A stretch of DNA of 64,000 nt, from contig NW_023998431.1 of the NCBI RefSeq assembly GCF_014805625.2, positions 3,211,804 to 3,275,803 of the forward strand. Reading direction: 5' to 3'. Positions 36,777-48,400 of the stretch are shown here, piece by piece; the stretch's first letter is position 1, and each line of letters begins with the position of its first letter. Origin of the DNA: Glossina fuscipes. Lineage: Eukaryota > Arthropoda > Insecta > Diptera > Glossinidae. The notes below the pieces were generated by a model. That model was not told the origin of the DNA. It made no database searches and saw nothing but the letters and a program-made list of their open reading frames with translations. The position numbers and the translations under genes are program-made.

Positions 36777-37229
36777 ATACTATCAATTAAAGAATTTGCT
36801 AATACTATCCCGGCCAGCTTCCCCTGGCTGCATTAAAAAAAAGTAAACCCCAGAACTCATAACATATAAATTTGTGTTCCACCTAAAGCAGCTACTCATC
36901 AGAAAATTGTAATTCCTGTCTCAATTGCAATAATATGCATTCCCAATATATCACAAGTCAAAATTCTATACAATTGTGTACAGATCATGGTTATTTTATG
37001 TGAGTAGGTTAGCTACATTTTTCTCCAATCTGGATCTCCAAGTCTGAGGATGGCAGCACTTGCTTACAAAAGTTGGAGAATAAGTTTATGCATGCGCGAA
37101 TAAGTATTGATTGAAATATCAGACTTTTCGGAAGTGCAGCTGTCGTTCGACAATCATTTGAGTGAGTCCAAGTAAATAAATCGAAAAAAGGAAAAAAAAA
37201 AATGTAGTATAGGGCTATCATTAAAGATT

Positions 37230-37830
37230 GGTTTTTGAATGGCAATACACTTACACAAATGAAAGAGAAGTCAGACGGTGTGTATGGAAACTTTGCATCA
37301 TGATTTAGCTCAGCGAAATTTTGTGGAGGCGAACTAGAGCGTAATCAGTTCAGTGGAAACAACCAAGAACTGTAAACGATGACGAAAACATTGCTCGAGT
37401 CGATCAAATGATTCTGGGTAGTCGAGTTAAGTTTAGAGGGTTACTAGAAGGCATGAGCCTTTCAAAGAACACGTTTATTTTAAATTGTATAAAGAGTAAG
37501 CAACTAGAGAAAACTAATCGCATCTGTTAAGCATAGGAAAACAGAAACACCAAGTCACAAGTCGGTGGCTACATTAGAAAAATGCCATGAATGCAAGTAG
37601 TATTTCTTGCCCCGCTTAAGATATTCGATAAATCACACCTGCAGCGATTATTTTTTGCTAACAAACGAAGATGTTGATCAAATGATAAGATCATCGCAGA
37701 AACAGAAGTGTACTTCCAAAATCTGAATAACTAGTTTTATATAAAGACGGTACCGTGACGTAATAAAACCATTGAACTGATTGAATTGCTATTCAGAGCA
37801 GACTACATAGATGAATAAAATCTAATTTTT
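37230..37830 (+). mobile_element. Internally deleted mariner element
   Basis: The N-terminal transposase piece at 37375-37470 reads NDDENIARVDQMILGSRV, then LSKNTF, which is the DNA-binding helix region of mariner transposases. From about 37640 the C-terminal part appears: SDYFLLTNE (normally SDYFLF..L), IAETEVYFQNL at 37693-37725, then KTIELIELLFRADYIDE after a frame change. The central region with two of the catalytic Asp residues is missing between about 37500 and 37620. Stops interrupt the rest. It is inactive. I could not define the terminal inverted repeats. Confidence 0.75.
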
Positions 37831-40499
37831 CAGAAATATAATATTATTCTTACTTAGCGCGGAGACTTTTCACTCAACATTACCAATCTCTGTATCTCAG
37901 TAAGCATCCAAACAATAGACGACGAAAAGTCGGAGAGATGTGTCCATGTCTGCTTGAAAATTATTAGAAGTTTTCATTGATTGCGGACATTTTAGTCGGC
38001 CGAACACAGATATCCATTTTTCCAACTTCTCAAATGATTTTGATAATTAGTTGCGAGAAATTTTTAAGGCTTCATTTCGTCATATCTCTTACACTTGTAT
38101 ACACGCGATTTAGATTGACTTGTGGTCCTTTTCGATGTCTCAATTTTGATGACAGATGTACGGACGGAAAGATCATGATAAAATTGATATTAGTCACGTT
38201 TTCTACGGTAATGCATGTATTAATAATAATAATGATAATCATTTTTCATATGATTATTGAAAAAGTTTCATATGACATTGATATCTTTACAAAAGAAAGC
38301 AAAGAAAAAATTACAACTTAACATAAAATACGATGTTATGAAATATAAGTTAAATTTTTTTTTTTTTTTAATTGATAATCATGTATATCAAATTCTCTTC
38401 TTTTTTTGCTCTTTACGTACAAATGTGTGAGTTTACGGGAATGGGTGGGGTGGGGGAAATACATGAATAATTTTATTGTTTCCGGTTTTATTTTTTATAA
38501 ATTGTGTAGAGGGGGACAGAGATGATAAGAAATATTTTTTAAATAATTTTATCATTTTTTTTTTTTTTTTGTTCTTTATTTCCTTCTCCTTTCATATTAA
38601 ATCAGTAGAGAATATTTGGGAAACTTATAAAATAATTTACAATTTATTTTTCTTACTACAAGTCACAGAAGCCAGTATAAAAAATATTTGTTTGTTTATT
38701 TGTTTTTGTTTTTTTCTCTTTTTTTTATTATTAATTTCATTATGAATAAAATTTTCTTATTTTTTAATTTTGAATATAAACGGAAAAGTATTTTGAAATG
38801 AATCGTAATAATATTGAGATATGAAAGAACAATTGAATTTTTGTTATTTTTACTTAGCGTTTGGAATGCAAACCCAAAGTTTCATTTATATTTTTAAATC
38901 CATTGAAAAAAAAAAAAATATATATAAATATTTTCTATGGTGAAAATTGTTTTTTTTTTTTTTTTTAATTTAAATTAATAAACGTTCGTAACTAAAATAA
39001 AAAATATAACTTTTCATAAAATCTTAAATATCACGGCATTCAGCTGAGGTTTTTCAAATTTTGTATGATTTTGTTGCTGTTGTTATTTATTATTTTTATT
39101 ATTTATTTATTTTGTTTTTTTGTTTTTTCATTACATTAAAAAATCCTTCATTCTTACGTTTCCAAGCACCTTAGTTTTAAAAATTTTTATTAAAATAAAT
39201 GTAATAAGGAAAATGTTTCCAAACGGGGAAGAGTTTATAATCGGCATAAGCCATCTATTTCGATACCCATCACCTGTGATATTAGTTTCTACTAAAAATT
39301 GAGAAGATCATGTTATTTATTGCTTTTCACTTCCGACAAGTAATTTATTTATGGATTACTTCTTAAAAATTAAACTTAAACAAAAAATTTGTAAACCGCT
39401 ATAAAAATAATATAATACATGGCTCAAGTCGAATCATTCATAGAACCGCTACTTGGTTTATTTTTGCATATTTGCATATAGAGTTAAAGGGAATATGTCA
39501 TTAAGAACATAAACTAACAATTAATTCGTATGCCCGCGCAAACACCTAATATTTTATGCTTGTGAAAAGCAGTATAGAGTCACGCTGGTCACATTGCAAT
39601 GTCCTATTAAATGCAACAGACTTATTATTATATAGCATACTTGAAGTATATTTATTGCATAAAACACCCAAAGGACGTATATGCAAGAAAGAGGGTTAAT
39701 AGTCAATCATAGGCAAATTCTTCAAGCGGCAGTAATCTGGATTTTATGCGATTTTAGAATGTTACGGAAGGTATAATTCATTTTCCTATTAAGAGTACGA
39801 ATTCTTTAAGCGATTTTGTGAGGGGCGTATATACTGTAAGGAGCAAAAGCTGCGGTGAGTAGATCAACAAGAGATTTCATGGACTTTGTGCAACTGAAAG
39901 AGAAATTGAGCACAATTTATGCACATATAGACCCAGCATCCGACTGTTTTTTTTTGCGCGGTCTCTTTTACGCGATTTTGAAATAAAACGGTTCGTCAAT
40001 AAGAACAAGTATAACTTTTTACACGAGGCCCAAATAGATTTTTTTTAATTCTAATTTTTTGACTTGGCCTACTAAGGGGCCAAATTTTATAATCACTTTT
40101 GCCTTTATCTCGTTATACTTCGACTTAAACACAGCATTTTGTTATTTAGTGTTTATTTTATGTTAGGTCAGGTCATAAAATAGAATGCATCGTGCGTCAT
40201 GTGGGATTTTATTATTTAACGTACCTCTTGTGGAGCTACTTCTCATCAGTTAGTTGCGAAGTGCAGAGTGAATAGAGTGCATTTACCACATTGTATAGGG
40301 AAGTGAAATTGTAAATTTACGGATCTGCTAAAGATGCTTTGCCCAGTTTCGCTTCAGAGATTTCAATCTTCGAGAAGGCATAACAATTCGCGGCCTTTGT
40401 TGGAATGTAACTTGTATCTAACCGCTTTGCAATTGCAAAAGAGGATGGCGGCCACGATTCGCTTGCTGAGGAACACATAAAATAGTCTTCAAATTAAAA
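37831..40499. other. Very AT-rich intergenic DNA
   Basis: Many T runs (38356-38368, 38556-38570, 38950-38965). No frame has protein-like composition. A slightly GC-richer patch at 40170-40470 was read in all frames; a few worn mobile-element-like words appear but nothing can be named. Confidence 0.5.
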
Positions 40500-40790
40500 C
40501 TTTTCTTCCAACCCAATATATATCAAAAATCCTCAACTTTACGTGCATTATGAACATTCTTGTCAACCTAATATGCCTTAAACACTTTCAACTTCAGATG
40601 TTTTATAAACTTTCCTGAAAGCCTAACACACAGTGAATATCTTCCCGTTCAAGTTCATATGTTTTATTTAAAATATGACACAACCTTTCTGCCAAAGCAA
40701 TACATATCAAACATCTTCAAGTTCAACTTCATCTATTTTCTTTAAAATACGACAGAACTCAGCAACGATCTTCATATTAACTAACTAAGG
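40500..40790. repeat. Diverged tandem repeat, four units of about 55-72 bp
   Basis: Units share a core like 'ttcaacttca.atgttttat.aa' followed by 'aac..t.ct..aa..cctaa'. Cores start near 40531, 40585, 40645 and 40717. Identity between units is moderate. Confidence 0.5.
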
Positions 40791-42477
40791 TCTACATCAA
40801 GTTTGATATAGTAATGAATAATGTTTTTATCAATTTTTGCGTTAATTTAAAAAAATTTTTTTTTCACGTTACGACTTGATTGCAATCGAAAAAAAAATCG
40901 TATTAATTTTTGTTTCAGTCTTTTGTAAAGGGGCGTCTACGAAACATACACAGCAGCTTCGAATATTTTGATATAATTTCGTTTATTTTTCTCAAGTTTT
41001 CGCGAGTGTTGTTCTAATAATATCAATAACAAGCAAATGAATTAAAGTGTTTTAAAAATTTTCAAATTTTCAACATTTTTTCATTTTTTTCGTCGGTGAT
41101 GGATATAAAAATATTCATTTTATAAATGAATTTGTTGTTTTTTCAGTTTTCTTTAATTATTAATTTTTGTTTTTTTTTTTTTGCAAAAGTCTCGGGAATT
41201 TATGGGTATGTGAAGGAGTAAGTGTACGCGGTTGTTTGTGTATGCATGTGTGATTTAAAGGAATTACTTTAATTTTTCATAATATGTAGAAAGAGTTCTT
41301 TTTTTTAAGTAAAATTTTTTGTTTTATAAAAACTGGAAAATGTATATATATTTTTTTATAATTCTTTTGTGACAGTCCTTTCGATTTCCAGCGTATTTCA
41401 CAAACTTGTAGTTTGTTAATTGAAAATGTAAAAAAAAAGAAAGTTTTTTTTTTAATATGTATTAAACTCAAAATCATTAGAAGACATTAGCGGTAAAAAA
41501 TAGGTACACATAAATGTGATATTAGTAGATATAATATAAATGACTTAATTAAGAAAGTAAAAATATTTTGATTAAAATTTTATTTTTCACTTTCTGCTTT
41601 TAAAAATATTACACATATGCTAAGCACTTTTTAGAAAAAGCTAGTGTAGAAAAAAAAAAAAAAAAAGGAATGACAAAAACAAGTAAAATGCTATAGTCGC
41701 CTTATGGCAAATATTGGATACTTATCACCTGGGCCAAATACTTGATATGAAATCTCCCAAATTAACAGAGTTTCAATTTCCTGATATATGATAAATAACA
41801 AATAATATATCACGTAGTATACCAACAGTAGGAATAACTTTCAAACCATGCGGTATAGAGTACGACATACCATTCGTCATAAATGCTGTTCAATTGCTCA
41901 GATTTCTATCTCAATTATTACATCAATAGATGTAGTGAAGACGGACAGACAATTGAGTAGATAGAAGTTGAACTGGTTGAGAAGCTTATGCCGCTCATGT
42001 AAATAAATGTTTAAGAGCACTGTAAAGCTCAATTTTCGGAATGATGAATACATTTTTTTCTTTAAGTGATGAGTATATGTAATAATAATATACATATGTA
42101 AATATAAAAAAAATGGTTTTTCCTTTTGTATGATTCAGTGCTTGACTTATTTTCTAAGTAGATCATAAACAAAATAAAAAAAATCAAAACAATACACAAT
42201 ACATAAAATATTATTCTTATATATTATATATGTTATTTTTGCTTCCTTTTTTCATTCACTCTTTCTTATCCTTATTTATTTATTTATTTTTTTTTTCTTT
42301 GTTTTTGAAAAAATTTACGTTTATTTTAATATAATTTTTCATTCACTTGATTTGACCATTATCACCGCTACTATTCAGATTATTATTATTATTGAATATA
42401 TTTTTATATAGACGATTAAAATAGAAATTTTTACCCAACACAGTTGCTCTTACACGTGAAGGATGTTTCAGTAATTC
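40791..42477. other. AT-rich DNA containing the 3' region of the BCAS3 gene
   Basis: No additional gene was seen. AATAAA-type signals on the minus strand (a cluster near 42270-42290) could end transcripts that use the exon at 43010-42478. A weak family B-like block ('gacggacagacaattgag') lies near 41940. Confidence 0.5.
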
Positions 42478-45400
42478 TCACAATGTTCCGCTATTGTTAT
42501 CGCTATTATCGTCCTCTGTTAAAGAAATTGTGGCACAACCATTATTAATATCATCCACTAATTCCGATGTTCTGGTTGCTGTAGAATTAACCGCAGAATC
42601 GTCAATCTTGTTTAATGACTTTTTATTCGGTGATACTGCGAAATGCATTAAATTTTTATCAATAACATCGCTCAGACTAATCGGCGGTGTGGTCGTACTT
42701 AACGGTGTTGCCTCGCTTGAGAAACGGCTCGCATTACTTAAGCTACTTGTACTCAATTGATCATCAAATATATCCAAGTTAACAATTGTCGATGTGATAT
42801 CAACGAAACCGTGGCTTTGCTTATTCAATTCATAAAAAGAACTTGTATTGTGCGTAGATTCTTGCATTAGTGCAGTATTATCCAAATTAAAATTATCGGT
42901 GCGATTTCTGGGGCTGCTTTCAGGCAAATCAGTCTGCAATTTTTGTTCTAATTGATTTTTATTTTCACCATCAGTTTCATCGATATGATCTCTTGATTTC
43001 AATTGAAAATCTGCAATATACAAATTAAATTTGTATTTAAAAACGAAAAAAAAAATAATAAACAATAAATAAATAAATAAATGAAAAAATATCTTTTATT
43101 ATATATTTACATTATTGCGTTATGGTATAAAAATCGGGGATCATTTTTCTTTCCCTTACGCTATCATTTAGTGCTTTACCATTTCAATTTAAATGCCATA
43201 TTAGATATATGTAGCAATTTAGCGAAAGATAAATTTAAGAGGAGGCGAGATACTCCAAGTCGATTTATGGTCGAACTCTGAATAGTAGAAATCTTTGCTG
43301 TGATGATAAAAAGAACTCAAAATTGGAGTAAAAAGTCATGCATCGCTATTTTGCTATTCTAGGTGGTAGACTTCTGCTATGAATGAGTGGAAAATTGATT
43401 TCGTTGCTATGATAGCAGAAATGGGATCTTTGCTACAAGATTCTGACAGTATTTGAACACAATTTTCTATTATCTCTGCAGTGCTACTTACTATGACAGA
43501 GTTCGCGTCATATTGTAATTATATTGCTGGCCACGGCACCCACCATTAAACATCGTACACCACGCTACACTTATTCATACAATGATTTTTTAAAATAAGG
43601 GATTATATGGGATGCAGTCGAAAAATCGGCTCAGTTCGAATCATTTGCAATAGCGTTCGTCCTTCGACCAAAACATGTCGGTGTGCAAAGTTTCATCAAA
43701 ATATCTCAAAAATTTGCAACCTGCACGTTTCATACAAAAAACCAGACAGACAAGCTTAAATCAATCCTGGAAATGATCCCAACCGATGACGACCATGACC
43801 ATGATGAGTGCAATAAAAGATGTACCACAAACAGTGTGGGGTATCAACTATATAAGTGAATATATTAGTCACTTTTGCTGCATTAATTGTTAAGCAAATA
43901 TTTCTTAAATCTGTACTTTTATTTGCTTTCAATCTTCAATTGGTACTTTTACAGTGATATACTCTGCAATTCTTTAAAGCAGCATACAAATCAATGGTTC
44001 TTTCTTAATTTTATTTTCGTTGCTCATTTTTCCAATTCTTTATTTATATTGAATTTTCTGCGTTCAATTCTTTTTTTATTTTATTTATGCGAGATTATGG
44101 CTCTTCATACTGAACATATGTTCCATAAGTATCCACAATAGCAAATCTGCAGAGAATTTCAGTTTTTTTATTTTTATTATACTGGCGCAGTTTTGTTATT
44201 CAGAGTTAGGCCGTTAGTTACCATAATTTGGATGATTGACAACTAAATTTAAAATCTTATATGCTAAAGACTAAAGGCATTTAGAAAATCGGTTATCCTA
44301 TTTAATAATTAATAAGAAGGAAGTTATATTCGATTTGGTAGGAAGTCTTCTAATAAAAATGAGTAGCCTACGTCCGGTGTTAACTTGCAAGTAATCAGAT
44401 AAAGTAGATTTACGAGGACTGGATTGTTTTGTTGATTCTAAACTCATTGTCTGTGTCTCTAATACTTCGCCACCTTACACTTAAGATTATTTAATTAAAC
44501 CGGATTGCATAGTTATGTTTTCTTCTGTAGATGAATTAATCATAACAAAGCAAAGATTTCAATTACTTTTAAGAATTTCAATTAGAATATAAAATATTGC
44601 TACGAAATAAAAGAAGCGATAATTAATATATAAAAATACGATCGATCGTCCAGCTTAATTTGGTACAATGGTATAGATAACGGTATGGTTCGCTATACTC
44701 ACTTAGAAATAATTAGTTAGTAAGATCATAATTATATTCACAAAACATTATATCAGTCATTTTACGTATTTAATAGTTGTTCTAAAAAATATTGATTTTT
44801 TTTTTTTTGTTTGTAATACGTACGAAGAACACAATATTAAATGGAGTAAACAATTAATCAATTAACTATGTAGGACAAATACATACTTCATAATCCGTTC
44901 ATCCGCCCTTGTCGGATTTTCCCATCAATCACACAATTATCAGTGTAAATGTGTATTTGCCATTAGGAAATATTTTTGACATTTTGCTAAGTCTTTCCAT
45001 TACAATCCACTTTCATCTTACACATAATCTGCGTTTGAGGTGTATACAAGTATATCGTTAACGAGGACGACGCAGTTAACTGGTTAATCGTACCGAAAAT
45101 TACACGTCACTATTTGTTTTAATAAAGTAAAACGAACGTGTTGCTTTGTTTTTTGGTTTTTGTAATTTTTTTTTTATATATTTTTTCTATATATATTTTA
45201 TTGTTTTATTATTTTTAAATTATTGTAATTTTTTTCTTTCGTTTTCTTTTTTTTTAGTTCATTATAATATATAGTTAATTGATACTTTTTGAAATTCGTT
45301 AATATATACAGAACGTAAACTAAAGTTTGGCAAAAATATATTTTAGGTGAAAGTAAGCTTTAAAAAAATTATAATCGGAAATACTGCATAAAAATTTTCA

Positions 45401-48400
45401 CATAGTAGAATATTTAAATAAAACTACAATAATAAATTACTAAAGAAAGAAAACAAATTACCATTACGTCAAACTTAATATTAACGAAAAGAAAAAAAAT
45501 CTCAAATAATTTATTGAGTGATGCTTTCTTTCTTGTTTTCTATTTCACTTACAACTAACTGCACTTAATAAATATTTTTGTATTTTCTTATGTATTTTTT
45601 TTTAAATTATATTGTATAAGCTATACGGAGACGTAAGGTATTATTATTAATAACATTTTAAAAATATTACTTCATATATAGCTTTAAATGAAAACAGTTT
45701 GTGACGTTTTATTTATTGTAATAATATATACAACACTTTTTGTGTATAATTAGTTTACTTAAACTATTTGAAAACGAATTTAATAAACTTAGTAAATAAT
45801 GCCCCCCAAAGTATGTTACAAATTTGATTTATAGCATTATCTATAAAATATGCTACATGTATGTTAAAATTATAATCCATAAAGTATACTAAAGTTTATT
45901 GCTGGAGTTTTGGCTTCCTTTAAGCTTTCTCATTTCATTATTGCTTGATTATCTTTAGCCGATTTATGAAGTTCTTTTGTTTCTTCTTCTGTAGCCTTAT
46001 AGACTATATAGCAATAATAGATAAGCAGTAAAGAAAAAATACCCAGCAAACAGATTGCTAATTCTTATCTCCTGCGCCGTTTAGTTTTCTTTTTTGAAGC
46101 CCCACTTTGTGCAGCCAATAAAGTCAAAGGTGTCATACCACTGATTGTCGTTGTGTTAATTGCAATTAGAGAGTCATCATGTTCGGATGATCGTTCCACC
46201 CCTCCAATTTCTACACCACTTTCTTCTGCTGAAGATGTAGACGACGACGTGGCCGCCTCAATGGCTGTCATCAAATTAAATTTGCGTTCCAATTTTTTCG
46301 TTTTAATTTTATGAGTGGTAGGAGCCGGCATAGTGAAAACATTATCATCTGATGTCGTAGTTGGCATTGGTTCCTCACTATCCGTAGTAGATTGTCCTAG
46401 ATTATGCACCGTTACGGGATTCACTGTGAAACTATCATCCAGCAAAGCTGTTTCCATATTTTGAGCCGATCTTGGCAGTTGCTCAATTTGAGATTCGGTC
46501 ATAGCTATTAAGGGCCTTAACTCCTCGTCATCTTCTCCTCTCAACACATTTTGTTTTTCTTGTTCTTTTTCGGATTGTTGCTGCTGCTGTTGCTTTTTGC
46601 GTTTTTGTTTTTTGGTTAGTTTTTTTTCTCCTTCTACAGCGACAATCTCTTCTGAACCGGAGGAATGGGCTGAACTAGAACATTTCTCATTTGTAGTGTT
46701 GGTATTTGTGGTAGTAGTTTCTTGAGAGCTCTGCTCTAAACTCATATAAGGATCTTCATTTTCAGTTAGAGATTTATAATCAGCCATTGAGGCCTCCTCT
46801 AAGGCCGAAGAAGAGCGAGTGGATGACATCGTAGGTGAAATGTCAGGTTTTTCGGGCGAATTGCGTACCTGCTGCTCATTTTCATAGTGTAGCGAACCAC
46901 ACAAAGCATAAATTAGATTTTGCTCTGTAAAATTTCGCGCGGGAGGAGTAATTTTACGTTCCACTGCAGGATTTTCTTGTACAGGACTCTCAAAATTAAT
47001 TAAACTGATTTCTTTAATACAAGTGGTCCTATTATCCACAATTAACTCCAAAGGTTCTAAAGAAGGCAATGGAGGCAAAGGCTCCAGTAATTTTAAACTG
47101 GGAAACTCTTCAAATTCTGGTAAGGGCTTTTTACTTTTTTTAGTGTTTGATTTCGACGTACTAAATGATTCCTTTATATCCTTGGGTGTAGGCAACTCGG
47201 GAAGTAATTTTTCAAAATTTGAAGTTTTTGAAGCTCTATTTATTGTCCCTAAATTGGGATATTTTGGGCCATCTTGGCGACTTAAACTTTTAGTAATGAT
47301 ATCTGCGCCACTAAGACTTTTCCTAGCGCTTGGTGGTGGTGAATCGATACTTGCTGTAGTTTTTATTACTTCCAGTGATTTAATTACTTCGCCGCTATTG
47401 GCATTCTTACCACCAATAACTTTTATATCCCCCGTCTTTGAAGGATTGCTGTACAATAATTCTCTTTTGCATTCTGTCATTTCCGTCTTTTTCATTTCCT
47501 GTAAATTTAACTTTGGATCGTTTGGCTTAATCGTAGTGGTCTCTGGCTTAGCGTTATCCTTTCCTTTTTTTTTAGGCGATGTTGGTGTATTTATTTCGGT
47601 TTTAGCCACTTCTTTTTTTTTGGGGGAACTAGGCAAACCTGCCGCTGTCTCCTTAACAGTCGGTTCAATTCTCTTTATATTTGTTGTCTTTTCGGACTTT
47701 TCACCATTTTTCTTATAGGACATGTTTTTATCTTTAGTTTTATCTATACACTCAAGATCTAAGGTTTTTGAATCTGCTTTCTTTACTTGCTGATTCTGCT
47801 TTTCGTTTTCATTACTCGCTTTGCTTTTTTCAAAAGTTTGCCTTACCGCCTTATCGTTGCATTTTGTTGTCTTCATCTTCGGTTCTTTAAGCGCCTCTTT
47901 ATAACTTTCATCGTATGGAATTGGTTCATTTGAAATGAGCCCTGTTTCGTTTTCTTCGATTTCTTCATCTAATGAGTTCTTTTCTTCAATTATTTTACAC
48001 TCATGCACCGCTGTTTGCGATGTTGTGGTTTCTACTGTTTTCACATTAATTTCCTCTGGTATTGTTTGTTTTAGATTGTCATTCTTTGTGGATTTGCCGG
48101 CATTGATTTTTATTTCCCCCCTTTTTTTTATATCTATCGATGCGCTTATATCAATCTTTTCGACCTTCTCCTGTTTAAGATGTGCGTCTGATTGCTTTGC
48201 TTCTTCAACGGTCTGTATACTCGTTGATTGTCTCTTTTGCATTTCTGTCAGTTCCTTATTTTTATTTTGCATGGTTTCTTTGATCTTTCGGTCATCCTTT
48301 TCCGTAGCTAGACGGGTATCTTTATCTTTCTTATCTTGTTTGTTTTGAAATTCATTCTTTTTGTAATCTCGTACATAACTGGTCATTAATGAATCTTCGT

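Noticed and set aside
45930..46067. KASH-type nuclear-envelope anchor for the membrane tail
   Set aside because: The tail after the helix is about 22 residues and does not end in the Pro-rich motif typical of KASH domains.
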